Origin: Clostridiales bacterium
GTDB lineage: Bacteria > Bacillota > Clostridia > Christensenellales > Aristaeellaceae
Length of the DNA stretch: 64,000 nucleotides
Direction of reading: 5' to 3'
Assembly (NCBI GenBank): GCA_012837965.1
Contig: DUQF01000027.1
Span: forward strand, 35,491 to 99,490
Numbering within the stretch: position 1 is the stretch's first letter; each line of letters opens with the position of its first letter. Positions 32,696 through 42,706 of this stretch are shown here, piece after piece. A model generated the notes under the pieces. It was not told where the DNA came from. It worked only from the letters and a program-made list of their open reading frames with translations, and did not search any database. A program made the translations under genes and the position numbers.

Positions 32696-35358
32696 CTCAA
32701 GTAAAAAAGGCAAACATCTCCAAGCAACTGAATAAGCGTGCGGATGAATTAGCGCAGGAAACCCAACGTCTGCGTAGGCAAGCGGACGAACTGATGCGGA
32801 TGCTCAAGCGCGATGAGGCACGCTTTACACGTGAGGCTGAGGAAGCGCGTCGCCTGCAAAAGGCAGAGGAAAAGCAGGAACTTTTGCGCAACCAAACCAA
32901 GGCGTGGACTATGCCGGATGATGAAGAGCCCAAGGTTGCCCCCGAGGTAAAAGCGCAAGAAAAAGTGGAAACCAAGGCGGTAAAGGAAGAACCTGTCAAG
33001 GCAGCCGAAAAGCCAGTGGCAAAGGAAAAAACCAAGCCGGAAGAACAGGTGCAAACTTCCGCTCCTGTTCGTACCAAAGCGGCTGTTGAGCGTCCGCAAC
33101 AGTCCGCAAGGACTGTGCCACGTGCCGATTCCCAAACCGGTGAACGCCGCCCTCAGCGCGCCGATCGTAGGCAGAGCGAAGCCCGTCAGCCCGGTCAGCG
33201 TGCAGGTCAGTACCAACAAGGCGCTCGTCCCGCTTATGGCGAGCGAAGCGATAGAGCGCAAGGTCCAGGCCGTCAGCTTAGCCAGCGCACTGGCGGCTAT
33301 CTGCCAAAGGACAAGGATCAACAGCCGAGCACTCGTTCGCAAGGTGGGCGTACCGCTCAAAGAGCTGCTCGTCAGCAGATGGACGATTTATTCGTACCTG
33401 TCGGTCGTGAACAAACAAGGGTTTATGATCCTAACAAGAGAAGTCATGACCGTCCTCGTGACCCCGAACGTGTTTCCAAAGCCAAGCGGCAGAATGCAAG
33501 GGGACGCGGCTCCTACAACCGCTATGATGATGAAAACGTGCGTTCCCGTGGCAAAAGGGGCAAGAAGCCCCCGGTACGGAAGAAGGTTATTGAGCCCATC
33601 AAGATAGAAACGGCCTATATGACGGCTGAAACCATCGCCGTTAAGGACCTGTCAGAGCGTATTGGTAAGCCCGTGGCAGATATTCTGAAAAAGCTGTTGC
33701 TTCTTGGCGTTGTTGCCAACATCAACCAAGAGTTGGATTATGACACCGCTTCCTTAGTTACGGAAGAGTACGGCATCACCCTCGAAATGAAAATTGAAAA
33801 GACTGCCGAGGAAACTTTACAGGATATTTATGTTGAAGACGACGAAGAAGACTTGGTTGCCCGTCCGCCGGTTATTACCATCATGGGGCACGTTGACCAC
33901 GGTAAAACCAGCTTACTTGACTATATCCGCCGTGCGCACGTAACCACCACCGAAGCCGGTGGCATTACCCAACATATTGGCGCTTATTCCGTGCAGCTTG
34001 GCAAGCGCAAGATTACTTTCCTTGACACGCCTGGTCACGAAGCTTTTACCGCTATGCGTATGCGTGGCGCCCAGTCAACCGACATTGCGGTGCTTGTGGT
34101 AGCGGCCGATGACGGTGTTATGCCCCAAACCATCGAAGCTATCAACCACGCCAAAGCGGCTGATGTACCCATTATTATTGCCATCAATAAGATGGATAAA
34201 CCCCAGGCCGATCCCACTCGTGTGAAACAGGAACTCACCAACCACAACATTGTGGCTGAAGACTGGGGCGGTGACACCATTATGGTGCCGGTAAGCGCCA
34301 AGACGGGGCAAGGCGTTGATGAGCTGCTTGAAATGATTCTTCTGCAGGCTGATGTTATGCAGCTGACAGCCAATCCCGACCGCATGGCCATGGGCATTAT
34401 TGTTGAAGCCAAGCTTGATAGAGCCAGAGGTCCCCTTGCGACGGTGCTTCTTAAAAACGGCACTCTGCGTGTGGGCGATTATGTGGTGGCGGGTCACGCT
34501 TCCGGTCGTGTGCGTGCTTTGCAAAATGATAGGGGCGAGCAGGTGAGGTCCGCCGGGCCTTCTATGCCCGTTGAAGTTTCCGGCTTTAACGTTGTGCCGG
34601 AGGCAGGCGAAGAAATGTACGCCGTGGATGATGAAAAGCTTACCCGTCAGGTTGCCCAAGAGCGCAGGGAAAAGATGCGCACCGAACGCCTGCAAGCTTC
34701 TTCCAAGGTGTCGCTTGATAACCTGTTTGCCTCCATTGAGGAGGGCAAGATCGAAACCCTCAACATTATCATCAAAGCCGACGTGCAAGGTTCAACCGAA
34801 GCGGTCAGCCAGGCGCTTGAAAAACTGTCCGGCGATAAGGTCAAAATTAAAATATTGCACGCCGGCGTCGGCGCTATCACCAAGGATGATGTCAACTTGG
34901 CGGCCGCCTTTGGTGCCATCATCATCGGCTTTAATATACGTCCCGATGTCAATGCCCGTGCTATCGCTGAGCAGGAAGAGGTGGATATCCGTCTCTACCG
35001 TGTCATCTACCAGGCCATTGAAGATATTGAAAAGGCCATGAAGGGTATGCTTGAACCCACCTTTAAAGAAATGGAGCTTGGCAGCGCCGAGGTACGCAAT
35101 GTCTTTAAGGTCACGGGCGCCGGAACCGTTGCGGGCTGCTATGTAACCAACGGCAAGGTTCAGCGTAACGCTCAGGTTCGCTTGTTGCGTGATAACGTGG
35201 TTATTTTTGAAGGCAAGCTATCCAGCCTCAAGCGTTTTAAAGACGATGCCAGGGAAGTGGCTGCCGGATACGAGTGCGGTATCGGCCTTGAGAACTATAA
35301 CGACATTAAGCTTGGCGATGTAATTGAATGTTTTATTAACGAGGAAGTGAAGGAGTAA
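32692..35358 (+). CDS. infB: Translation initiation factor IF-2
   Basis: 888 residues. A long Lys/Glu/Arg/Gln-rich N-terminal extension (about 1-300) is followed by IF2-N, then the GTPase domain with G1 [12 protein letters not shown] near 400, G3 DTPGHEAF and G4 NKMDKP. The IF2 C-terminal domains complete it. It brings fMet-tRNA to the 30S subunit. Translationally coupled to ylxQ. Confidence 0.97.
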   Translation: MTQVKKANISKQLNKRADELAQETQRLRRQADELMRMLKRDEARFTREAEEARRLQKAEEKQELLRNQTKAWTMPDDEEPKVAPEVKAQEKVETKAVKEEPVKAAEKPVAKEKTKPEEQVQTSAPVRTKAAVERPQQSARTVPRADSQTGERRPQRADRRQSEARQPGQRAGQYQQGARPAYGERSDRAQGPGRQLSQRTGGYLPKDKDQQPSTRSQGGRTAQRAARQQMDDLFVPVGREQTRVYDPNKRSHDRPRDPERVSKAKRQNARGRGSYNRYDDENVRSRGKRGKKPPVRKKVIEPIKIETAYMTAETIAVKDLSERIGKPVADILKKLLLLGVVANINQELDYDTASLVTEEYGITLEMKIEKTAEETLQDIYVEDDEEDLVARPPVITIMGHVDHGKTSLLDYIRRAHVTTTEAGGITQHIGAYSVQLGKRKITFLDTPGHEAFTAMRMRGAQSTDIAVLVVAADDGVMPQTIEAINHAKAADVPIIIAINKMDKPQADPTRVKQELTNHNIVAEDWGGDTIMVPVSAKTGQGVDELLEMILLQADVMQLTANPDRMAMGIIVEAKLDRARGPLATVLLKNGTLRVGDYVVAGHASGRVRALQNDRGEQVRSAGPSMPVEVSGFNVVPEAGEEMYAVDDEKLTRQVAQERREKMRTERLQASSKVSLDNLFASIEEGKIETLNIIIKADVQGSTEAVSQALEKLSGDKVKIKILHAGVGAITKDDVNLAAAFGAIIIGFNIRPDVNARAIAEQEEVDIRLYRVIYQAIEDIEKAMKGMLEPTFKEMELGSAEVRNVFKVTGAGTVAGCYVTNGKVQRNAQVRLLRDNVVIFEGKLSSLKRFKDDAREVAAGYECGIGLENYNDIKLGDVIECFINEEVKE

Positions 35359-35359
35359 A

Positions 35360-35722
35360 ATGGCAAGTTTTCGTGAAGATAAAGTCAATGAAGAAGTCCG
35401 CCGTGAGGTTGACCGCATCATCCGTGACGAGGTTAACGATCCCCGGGTGAAGGGGACATACGCCATTACTCGTGCCGAGGTAACCCGGGATTTGCGGCAG
35501 GCTAAAATCTATGTATCCATCTTGGAAGATGAGTTGGCGGATGGCCTTTTTGCGGCGCTCACTCGCGCGGCGGGCTTTATTCGTTCCGTTCTTAAAAAGC
35601 GGTTAACGGTGCGTTATACGCCTGAATTGCATTTTGTGCGTGACCAAAACATTTCTTATGGGCTGCACATTTCGAAAATCTTAAAGGATGTGCTGCCGGA
35701 GGATGAGAGTGAAGACCATTGA
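35360..35722 (+). CDS. rbfA: Ribosome-binding factor A
   Basis: 120 residues, KH-like fold, with EEVRREVDRIIRDEVNDPRV and DLRQAKIYVSIL. Needed for 30S maturation and cold growth. One base after infB. Confidence 0.95.
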   Translation: MASFREDKVNEEVRREVDRIIRDEVNDPRVKGTYAITRAEVTRDLRQAKIYVSILEDELADGLFAALTRAAGFIRSVLKKRLTVRYTPELHFVRDQNISYGLHISKILKDVLPEDESEDH

Positions 35723-36680
35723 TCCCCGTATTATTCAAGCGGTTCAGGACGCACAAAGTATCTTGATTCTAACGCACTTTCAACCCGATGGGGACGCGAC
35801 GGGTTCCGCCATGGCCCTGTGGCACCTGTTTTCAGGCATGGAAAAGCGTGTCGAAGCGGCGTGTCAAGACCGCATCTTCCAAGTCCACCGCTTTATTCCC
35901 GGCAGCGATACCTTTCTTCTTCCAGAAGAAGTGGATGGCGAGTTTGATGTTGTCATTGCCACCGACGCCGCCGATGAAGGAAGGCTGGGCAAAGCGGCGG
36001 CGCTGCTGAAAAAAGGTAAAGTTACCATCCAAATAGATCACCATGCAACCGGCAGCGAGTTTGCCGACTATGTCTACATTGATTCCCAGGCGCCTTCAAG
36101 CGGTACCTTGGTGATGCGCCTTATCAAAGAATTGCAGCGCCCCATTACCAAGGAAATGGCCATTGCCCTTTATACCGCCATTAGTTCTGATACAGGTAAT
36201 TTCACCTTTCAGGGCGTGAACGCCGAAACCTTTGAGCAGATGGCGGAGCTAATGCGCGCAGGCTTGCCCTTGGCCGACTGTGCTCGCAGGCTTCACCTGA
36301 CAGAAACCCTTGGACACCAAAGATTGCTTGGTGCCGCGTTATCAACCATTACTTTGTTTGAAGGTGGGCGCATTTGCCAAATGCACCTAACGCTGGACGA
36401 TTATAAGCGCCTTGGCGCCACCAAGGAAGATGAGGGCAACATTGTCAATCAAGGGCTGTATATGGACGATGTTCGGCTATGTTACCTTGCCATGGAGGAT
36501 GATGATGGTATACGCTTTAGCTTGCGTGCAATTGCTCCCTATCGGGTGGATGTGGTCGCTGCCAATTTCAAAGGCGGGGGTCATGTTCTTGCTTCGGGGT
36601 GCAAGATGTGGGGCGAAAAATTGCCGGATGCCCTAACCAAAATGCGTAAGGCTATGATTGTAGCGCTCGACACCCAATGA
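35709..36680 (+). CDS. nrnA: DHH-family oligoribonuclease / pAp phosphatase
   Basis: 323 residues. The DHH domain has THFQPDGDATGSAMAL, TDAADEGRLG and IQIDHHATGSEFAD (the DHH motif). The DHHA1 domain follows and ends with FKGGGHVLASGCK. It degrades short RNA oligos and may dephosphorylate pAp. GTG at 35709, six bases after GGAGG, is the best start; it overlaps rbfA by 14 bases. Confidence 0.92.
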   Translation: MKTIDPRIIQAVQDAQSILILTHFQPDGDATGSAMALWHLFSGMEKRVEAACQDRIFQVHRFIPGSDTFLLPEEVDGEFDVVIATDAADEGRLGKAAALLKKGKVTIQIDHHATGSEFADYVYIDSQAPSSGTLVMRLIKELQRPITKEMAIALYTAISSDTGNFTFQGVNAETFEQMAELMRAGLPLADCARRLHLTETLGHQRLLGAALSTITLFEGGRICQMHLTLDDYKRLGATKEDEGNIVNQGLYMDDVRLCYLAMEDDDGIRFSLRAIAPYRVDVVAANFKGGGHVLASGCKMWGEKLPDALTKMRKAMIVALDTQ

Positions 36681-37555
36681 ATGGCGTCATCAACCTTTTG
36701 AAGCCGCCGGGCATGACCAGCTTTCAAGCGGCAAGCTTTGTTCACCGCCTTACGGGTTTGAAGACCGGACATGGCGGTACCCTTGACCCTGAGGCGGCCG
36801 GCGTTCTCCCCATTTTGGCGGGAAGGGCGACCAAGCTTTTTGACTATATCGTTGAAGGACAAAAGGTGTACGTTGCCGGACTACAGTTTGGGGTATTGAC
36901 TGACACACAAGATGCTCAAGGCAAGGTGATTGGGCGCTCATCCGTCCTGCCGGACAGGCAAGCAATTGAGCAGGCGCTTCCCGCTTTTGAGGGTGATATT
37001 ATGCAAACGCCGCCCATGTATTCTGCCATCAAAAAGGATGGGAAAAGATTGTATACTCTTGCCCGTCAAGGTGTGGAAGTGAAAAGGGAGGCTCGCCAGG
37101 TCAGGGTGGAAAAAATCGACTACCTGTTTGAAGAAAGCGATGGATGCACACTGCGTATTGTTTGCGGAAAGGGTGTGTATATTCGCACCTTGCTTGTCGA
37201 TATCGCTTCTTTCCTTGGCGCTCTTGGCATCATGCGTTACCTAATTCGGGAACAGGTGGGCAATTTTCACATAAACCAGGCGCTAAGCCCCAAGGAATTG
37301 GAGACACTTGCCAACCTTTATCCCGATGGCCAAGGCTGGCTAAGAAATCCGGACGATTATTTAAACTATCCCAAGGTTCAGGTAAAGGAAGAAAGCCAAA
37401 AAAAGTTTAAAAACGGCGTTCCCCTTACCAAAGAAGACTTGTTTTCTTTTCCTAAAGAAGATACGCTCGTTTCCATGTATCTTCAAGATCAATTTTTTGC
37501 CATCGGCCAAGCCAAGGATTTACAGATTAAAACCCTTGTTCGGTACCAGCTGTAA
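36677..37555 (+). CDS. truB: tRNA pseudouridine-55 synthase
   Basis: 292 residues. Catalytic Asp in GHGGTLDPEAAGVLP near residue 37; YVAGLQFGVLTDTQDAQG and YSAIKKDGKRLY are also typical. It makes psi55 in the T arm of tRNAs. Overlaps nrnA as ATGA; last gene of the operon. Confidence 0.95.
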   Translation: MNGVINLLKPPGMTSFQAASFVHRLTGLKTGHGGTLDPEAAGVLPILAGRATKLFDYIVEGQKVYVAGLQFGVLTDTQDAQGKVIGRSSVLPDRQAIEQALPAFEGDIMQTPPMYSAIKKDGKRLYTLARQGVEVKREARQVRVEKIDYLFEESDGCTLRIVCGKGVYIRTLLVDIASFLGALGIMRYLIREQVGNFHINQALSPKELETLANLYPDGQGWLRNPDDYLNYPKVQVKEESQKKFKNGVPLTKEDLFSFPKEDTLVSMYLQDQFFAIGQAKDLQIKTLVRYQL

Positions 37556-37575
37556 AGCGAAAGGAGGAATCACAG

Positions 37576-38256
37576 GTGATTCATACAATGCCTGTAAAAT
37601 CAATCAGTCAAAACGCGTACGAAACGCTCAAACACGCTATTTTGCTTGGCGAAATTCCTGCGGGTACACGACTGATCGAGACCTATTACTCCAAACTTCT
37701 TCACATCAGCCGCACGCCCCTTCGGGAGGCTATTCGTATGCTTGAGCAGGACGGCCTGGTGACCTTTGCTGAAAACAGGGGCGCTACTGTGACTGGTTTT
37801 ACCCTTGAAGATATTGAGGAAACATTCACCATTCGCAATGCGCTGATGCTGCTGCTGCTTCCATCAATCGTGGAGCTTGCAACAGAACAGGATTTTGTAA
37901 AGCTTCGGGAGCTTGTTGCCTTAATGGATATCAGCCAAGCGGATGAGGATGCGGAGAAGCTGTCCGTACAAAATAGGGCTTTCCATAAGACGCTGGAACA
38001 TATTAGCAACAAAAAACGTATTTTGCGTGTGATTGATAGCCAAGAAGAATTGATTATTCGTTTTTCTGCTATCGCTATTGCAAGTATTGTGCATAGGTCA
38101 AAGGCCCAAGAAGAGCACCACCAAATTTTAGCTTTTCTTGAGCAAAGGGACCTAGAGGGCATTTCCCGTTTAATGAGCAAACACATCGAGGATAGCAAGC
38201 AAACTTGTCTTGCCACCTTTAAAAAAAAGTATAATAATCAGGAGGATAAGACATGA
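37576..38256 (+). CDS. GntR/FadR-subfamily transcriptional regulator
   Basis: 226 residues. Winged helix (SQNAYETLKHAILLGEIPAG, then HISRTPLREAIRMLEQDGLV) and a C-terminal all-helical FCD ligand domain. GTG start with GGAGG eight bases upstream. It begins an overlapping trio with an Lrp-type regulator and an aminotransferase, so control of amino-acid metabolism is likely. The ligand is unknown. Confidence 0.85.
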   Translation: MIHTMPVKSISQNAYETLKHAILLGEIPAGTRLIETYYSKLLHISRTPLREAIRMLEQDGLVTFAENRGATVTGFTLEDIEETFTIRNALMLLLLPSIVELATEQDFVKLRELVALMDISQADEDAEKLSVQNRAFHKTLEHISNKKRILRVIDSQEELIIRFSAIAIASIVHRSKAQEEHHQILAFLEQRDLEGISRLMSKHIEDSKQTCLATFKKKYNNQEDKT

Positions 38257-38744
38257 CCCCATTACAAGAAAAACTTTTACCTATTCTTGAAGAAGATTGC
38301 CGGACACCTTTGGATGTTTTGGCTGTTATGGTAGGTGATACGCCCGAGCGGGTCAAAGAAGCCATTGAACAGCTGGAAAAAGACCAGGTTATTTTACGCT
38401 ACCGTCCTTTGGTTAACTGGGACAAGACGGGACGCACCTTTGTTGAGGCAATGATTGATGTGAAGGTCACGCCGCAAAGGGACAAGGGCTTTGACGCTAT
38501 TGCCAAACGGATTGTGTGTTACCCGGAAGTCAAAAACGTGTATTTAATGAGCGGAGCTTATGACCTCATAGTACTGGTAGAAGCGCCCACCTTAAAGGAA
38601 CTTGCTTTGTTTGTCAGTGAAAAGCTTTCGGTTCTGGATTCGGTGACCGCGACTTCCACTTCCTTTGTTTTAAAGCGCTATAAGCAGGAGGGCGTCATCT
38701 TTGATGAACTCAAAGAAGATAGGCGCCTATTGGTGACTCCGTGA
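38253..38744 (+). CDS. Lrp/AsnC-family regulator
   Basis: 163 residues: an N-terminal HTH (LDVLAVMVGDTPERVKEAIEQLEKD) and a C-terminal RAM/AsnC ligand domain (VYLMSGAYDLIVLVEAP). Overlaps the GntR gene (ATGA) and the aminotransferase (GTGA). Lrp-type regulators beside PatA-like aminotransferases commonly sense amino acids. Confidence 0.85.
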   Translation: MTPLQEKLLPILEEDCRTPLDVLAVMVGDTPERVKEAIEQLEKDQVILRYRPLVNWDKTGRTFVEAMIDVKVTPQRDKGFDAIAKRIVCYPEVKNVYLMSGAYDLIVLVEAPTLKELALFVSEKLSVLDSVTATSTSFVLKRYKQEGVIFDELKEDRRLLVTP

Positions 38745-39934
38745 GAGATTTTATTTCCTCGAGAGTATTATCTATTGCGTCCAGCCCTTTGAGTGAGTTT
38801 TTAACGCTTACGCAGGGTGTAAAAAACATTATTTCCTTGGGTATTGGCGAGCCGGACTTTGTAACCCCTTACCATATCAGGGAAGAAATGATTGATTCCC
38901 TTCTTGACGGCCAAACCCAGTATACCGATTCAAGGGGGATTCAGCCGCTTCGTGAAGCTATTGCCGCTTACCTAAAAGAACGGCACGATCTTTGCTACGA
39001 TCCCAACAGTGAAATTATTGTGACTATCGGCGCATCCGAAGCGATTGACCTGGTTTTTCGTACCGTACTGGAAGAGGGGGACGAGGTACTTTTACCTGAC
39101 CCCGGTTATATTAGCTACGAACCCTGCGTTCGCTTGTCCGGCGGGGTGCCCGTACCAGTCGCGACTGACAGTACTTTTCAACTGACGGGCCAAGCGCTTG
39201 AAGAGTGCGTTACCCCCCGCAGCAAGGTATTGGTGCTTTCTTATCCTAACAACCCGACTGGCGCTGTTTTAGATGATGAACACCTCCAACAGATTGTTGA
39301 CGTTTGCAAGCGGCATAACCTTTTGGTCATCAGCGATGAAATCTACAACGAATTGGTGTACGACGGTGTCCGTCAGCGATCTGTTGCCGCTTTGCCGGGC
39401 ATGCGGGAAAGAACCGCCACCCTTAATGGCTTTTCCAAGGCCTTTGCTATGACAGGCCAGCGTATTGGCTATGTTGCCGCTCCGGAATACTTAACAGCAG
39501 CTTTTAGTAAAGTGCATACAAATACCATTTTGTGCGCCAGCCGCACCTCACAAATGGGGGCGCTGGCCGCCCTTGTTGAGGGCCAAAGAACGGATTATCA
39601 GGAAGTTGCCAAAATGCGGGACAGCTACGATGCGCGTCGAAGGCTTATGGTACATGCTTTTTCAGAAATGGGACTGGAGTGTTACGAACCCAAGGGCGCT
39701 TTTTATATGTTTCCTTCCATTAAGTCAACGGGCCTTTCCAGTCGCGAATTTTGCAAGCGCTTGCTTGAAGAAGAGGGCGTTGTATGCATACCCGGTCATG
39801 CTTTTGGCAAGATGGGGGAAGGACACATTCGTTGCTGTTATGCAACGGCGCATGAAAGGTTAATGGAAGCCTTTAGTCGCATGCGCGCCTTTCTTGAACG
39901 ATTAAGGAGTCAATCATGTTCAAACGATTGTTGA
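38741..39934 (+). CDS. PLP-dependent aminotransferase, PatA/AspC class
   Basis: 397 residues, fold-type I class I/II aminotransferase. GIGEPDFVTPYHI, SYPNNPTGAVL, ISDEIYNELVYDG, then the PLP lysine in LNGFSKAFAMTGQRIGY near residue 234. The substrate specificity (aspartate, N-acetyl-diaminopimelate or aromatic) cannot be set from sequence. GTG start overlaps the Lrp gene. Confidence 0.85.
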   Translation: MRDFISSRVLSIASSPLSEFLTLTQGVKNIISLGIGEPDFVTPYHIREEMIDSLLDGQTQYTDSRGIQPLREAIAAYLKERHDLCYDPNSEIIVTIGASEAIDLVFRTVLEEGDEVLLPDPGYISYEPCVRLSGGVPVPVATDSTFQLTGQALEECVTPRSKVLVLSYPNNPTGAVLDDEHLQQIVDVCKRHNLLVISDEIYNELVYDGVRQRSVAALPGMRERTATLNGFSKAFAMTGQRIGYVAAPEYLTAAFSKVHTNTILCASRTSQMGALAALVEGQRTDYQEVAKMRDSYDARRRLMVHAFSEMGLECYEPKGAFYMFPSIKSTGLSSREFCKRLLEEEGVVCIPGHAFGKMGEGHIRCCYATAHERLMEAFSRMRAFLERLRSQSCSNDC

Positions 39935-41082
39935 TTATTTTTTTGGTACTGCTCCTACTTTTACCTTCTTTTTCCGTTGCTTCGGATGAGGAGGTCAGTT
40001 TGTCTGACACTTTGCAGGGCTTTACTGCATTACCCGGCGGTTTACAAACGGGTGGGCAACCTACCCTAAACCCGCAAGAGCCGCTGGGTATTGAAACCGA
40101 ACCCGATAAATTACGAGTTACGGAAAACGGCTCCAAGGAAGTGATTATTACAGCTGTGGGCGACACCACGATTGGCGGAGATGTTCGAAAAGGCCTGTCT
40201 ATTTTTGATAAGGAGCTGCAAAAGCACGGCAATGATCCGAGCTTCATCGTGCAAAACACCAAACATATTTTTGAAGAAGATACCTTAACCATCGCCAATT
40301 TTGAGGGTACCCTAACCACTGCTCCCATTCCGTCCAACAAAAGAAACAACCAATTTCTGTTTTCCGCGCCGCCTGAGTATGTAAGCTTTCTCAAAGAGGG
40401 CAGCATTGAGGCGGTCAGTTTTGAAAACAACCACGTGATGGATCATGGTGAGAAGGGCAACTTGGAAACTCGCCAACACTTTGAGGAGGCGGGTATCCTT
40501 TACGCCGCGGAAGACCATATGGCGGTTTTTGAAAGAGACAACGTCCTTATTGCTATGCTTGCCTACCAAACATTTAATGGCAGGTACCCCGAATTATTTG
40601 AAAAGGTACCAAGGGAGGTAGCGGCCGCCAAAGAAAAGCATGATATTGTTATTGTTTCCTACCATTGGGGTGATGAGCTTGACTACTACCCTAACGATAA
40701 CCAGGTAAAGCTTGGCAGAGCCACTATTGATGCCGGCGCCGATTTGGTGCTTGGCCATCACAGCCATCGCATCAACCCTATTGAGTTTTATAAGGGGCGC
40801 TACATTGTGTATTCTTTGGCGAACTACTCTTTTGCGGGAAATAAAAGGCCTTCAGATATGAGCACCTTCTTTTTCCAAGTCAAGTTTTATGTAAAAGACG
40901 GGCAAACGGCAACAGGTCGTTTCCGTATTATTCCTGCCCGTATTTCTTCCAAAAGCGATTATAACGACTTTATCCCCACCCCCTATACTGAGCAAAGGCA
41001 TATTGATAACGTCATCAACTGCTTATTAGAAAACGGCAAACGCCTTGAGTATGCTGTAACCGAATATCCGACGGAGTGGTAA
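39916..41082 (+). CDS. CapA/PgsA-like metallophosphatase-fold protein
   Basis: 388 residues. A signal peptide (FKRLLIIFLVLLLLLPSFSVAS) precedes the PGA_cap domain with AVGDTTIGGD, IANFEGTLT, FENNHVMDHGE, VSYHWGDE and VLGHHSHRINPIE, which carry the metal-binding His/Asp residues. Related proteins take part in poly-gamma-glutamate capsule handling, but no capBC genes lie nearby, so another envelope role is possible. ATG overlaps the aminotransferase end. Confidence 0.82.
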   Translation: MFKRLLIIFLVLLLLLPSFSVASDEEVSLSDTLQGFTALPGGLQTGGQPTLNPQEPLGIETEPDKLRVTENGSKEVIITAVGDTTIGGDVRKGLSIFDKELQKHGNDPSFIVQNTKHIFEEDTLTIANFEGTLTTAPIPSNKRNNQFLFSAPPEYVSFLKEGSIEAVSFENNHVMDHGEKGNLETRQHFEEAGILYAAEDHMAVFERDNVLIAMLAYQTFNGRYPELFEKVPREVAAAKEKHDIVIVSYHWGDELDYYPNDNQVKLGRATIDAGADLVLGHHSHRINPIEFYKGRYIVYSLANYSFAGNKRPSDMSTFFFQVKFYVKDGQTATGRFRIIPARISSKSDYNDFIPTPYTEQRHIDNVINCLLENGKRLEYAVTEYPTEW

Positions 41083-41083
41083 C

Positions 41084-41800
41084 ATGAAAGCCAACATCAC
41101 TTTATGGGCGCCTGAAGAAAAAGGGCAAAATCTTGCAGGCTTACTGGAAAAAACGCTTGGGGAAATAGCCGTGGCCTTTGAACATGACCTGACTGTCCGC
41201 ATCCGCAGGGAATTGCCTGAAAGCTATGAGTCTGCTTCCTTGCTTCTTGGCTCTAAAGAGCCGGAAAGTGCAATAAGGGTGGAGCGCAGCTTTTTAGGCA
41301 GTATGGGCACCTCCCTTTTAACGAGCAGGGTCTGTGCAAATGGTGTTATTGGGTATGCGCTTGGTATTAGCGATAAAACCATCGACCCTGTTAAAGAAAC
41401 GGAGCGACTTTTTCAAAATTTACCGGATTTAGGTCATCTGTATATAGAAGATGAGCTTTTAGGCAGACAGTTGAGCCATTTAGCCGCCAAGCTGTCAGGA
41501 GCGCTTGGTACCTGTTTTGACCGCCTGCACTATGAAAGTGGCTTTCTCTGGTCAGTACCCCTACAAGACAACGTAGAACCGAGCCCTTTTGGCGCTTATC
41601 GTGCGGCAGCCGATATTTTAAAAACTTGTTTCAGGCTTGAAAACGAAGCGCAGTGCCTTCAAACCATCTTACAGAACGTTTGGGATGCCGGATGGAGAAC
41701 CGAGGGGGGTGAATTTGTTCAAGGTGAGGTCATCAGTGTCCAAAACCTCTGTGCGGTGATTGATGAGCAGCTGCAACTGGTCGGCGCGTTGATGAATTAA
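41084..41800 (+). CDS. Unknown protein with a C-terminus resembling isopropylmalate/isocitrate dehydrogenases
   Basis: 238 residues, not recognised as a whole. The last 65 residues (GAYRAAADILKTCFRLENEAQ, then DAGWRTEGG and VISVQNLCAVI) resemble the end of LeuB/Icd proteins. The catalytic and cofactor motifs of that family are not visible in the first 160 residues. It follows the CapA-like gene by one base. Could be a divergent, non-catalytic relative, or chance similarity. Confidence 0.55.
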   Translation: MKANITLWAPEEKGQNLAGLLEKTLGEIAVAFEHDLTVRIRRELPESYESASLLLGSKEPESAIRVERSFLGSMGTSLLTSRVCANGVIGYALGISDKTIDPVKETERLFQNLPDLGHLYIEDELLGRQLSHLAAKLSGALGTCFDRLHYESGFLWSVPLQDNVEPSPFGAYRAAADILKTCFRLENEAQCLQTILQNVWDAGWRTEGGEFVQGEVISVQNLCAVIDEQLQLVGALMN

Positions 41801-41813
41801 TCGTTTCGTGCGG

Positions 41814-41842
41814 TTGACGAAACAGGCTCTGCTTGGTATAAT
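41814..41842 (+). promoter_or_regulatory. rpmH promoter
   Basis: TTGACG (41814-41819), 17-base spacer, TATAAT (41837-41842). Confidence 0.8.
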
Positions 41843-41925
41843 ATCTAAGTTGCCCCCCAATTTACTTACAGGTAATACGCATTAGGTGCGTGTGGACCCA
41901 AGGTCAAATAGAAGGAGAGAGATTC

Positions 41926-42060
41926 ATGTTACGTACATATCAACCCAAAAGACGTCAGCGTTATAAGGTGCATGGTTTCCGTGCCCGCATGTCTACCAAA
42001 GCCGGTCGTCGTGTGCTTGCCCGCCGTCGTGCTCGTGGTCGCAAGTCTCTGACCGTCTGA
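41926..42060 (+). CDS. rpmH: Ribosomal protein L34
   Basis: 44 residues, [20 protein letters not shown] then a very basic tail with [17 protein letters not shown], the full L34 sequence. Follows a GAAGGAGAG ribosome site. Short but unmistakable. A strong hairpin with T-run after it will cut read-through into rnpA. Confidence 0.97.
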   Translation: MLRTYQPKRRQRYKVHGFRARMSTKAGRRVLARRRARGRKSLTV

Positions 42061-42076
42061 TTATTGCGTGGTTTTG

Positions 42077-42111
42077 CCCGCCCTCAGGAAGTGTTTTGGG
42101 CGGGTCTTTTT
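42077..42111 (+). terminator. Terminator/attenuator between rpmH and rnpA
   Basis: CCCGCCC, 14-base loop, GGGCGGG, then TCTTTTTA. Probably partial, so that rpmH is made in excess over RNase P protein. Confidence 0.75.
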
Positions 42112-42129
42112 ACGAGATAGCGTGAAAAA

Positions 42130-42465
42130 GTGCAAAAACAGTACCGAATCTGTAAAAATGGTCAGTTCCAGTACGTGTATCGTAAGGGAAAGGCGGCAGG
42201 CACAGGCAACCTCAAACTGCACTATATCCGTGCGGGAAGGCTGCAAGCCGGTTTTTCGGTAAGTAAGAAGGTAGGTAATGCCGTTGTGCGAAACAGGGTT
42301 AAGCGCCGTATGCGAGAGTGTTTCAGGCTGCTTATCCCGCAACTTAAACGGGGCTTTTATGTTTTTACTGCCCGTTCTAACGCCGCAACCTGTGATTATC
42401 AACAGCTATTCAACGATATCCATCGGGTGCTCAAAAGGCTGAATTGTTATAAAGAAACGGTATGA
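42130..42465 (+). CDS. rnpA: Ribonuclease P protein component
   Basis: 111 residues; the conserved RNR box reads [22 protein letters not shown]. It helps the RNase P RNA mature tRNA 5' ends. GTG start at 42130 with only a weak ribosome site. Overlaps yidD by four bases. Confidence 0.93.
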   Translation: MQKQYRICKNGQFQYVYRKGKAAGTGNLKLHYIRAGRLQAGFSVSKKVGNAVVRNRVKRRMRECFRLLIPQLKRGFYVFTARSNAATCDYQQLFNDIHRVLKRLNCYKETV

Positions 42466-42701
42466 ACAAACTGCTTTTACGCCTGATTGATTTTTACCAA
42501 CGCAATATCAGTCCCTTATCCTCGCCGTCTTGCCGTTATATTCCCACCTGTTCAGAGTACGCAAGGGTGGCGATAGAGCGTTGGGGAGCCTGCAGAGGCG
42601 GTTTTATGGCGATTAAACGCATTCTGCGCTGCAATCCCTTCAGTCGGGGTGGTTACGATCCTGTACCCGAACTGCCCGAATCAACAATTAGGAGGTCTTA
42701 G
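42462..42701 (+). CDS. yidD: Membrane protein insertion efficiency factor YidD
   Basis: 79 residues: [23 protein letters not shown] and [14 protein letters not shown], the family hallmarks with conserved cysteines. Assists YidC. Standard position between rnpA and yidC. Confidence 0.95.
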   Translation: MNKLLLRLIDFYQRNISPLSSPSCRYIPTCSEYARVAIERWGACRGGFMAIKRILRCNPFSRGGYDPVPELPESTIRRS

Positions 42702-42706
42702 AACCC

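Noticed and set aside
41801..42060. Replication origin next to rpmH
   Set aside because: rpmH often lies near dnaA, but there is no dnaA, dnaN or cluster of DnaA boxes here, and the neighbours are a CapA-like gene and an unknown.
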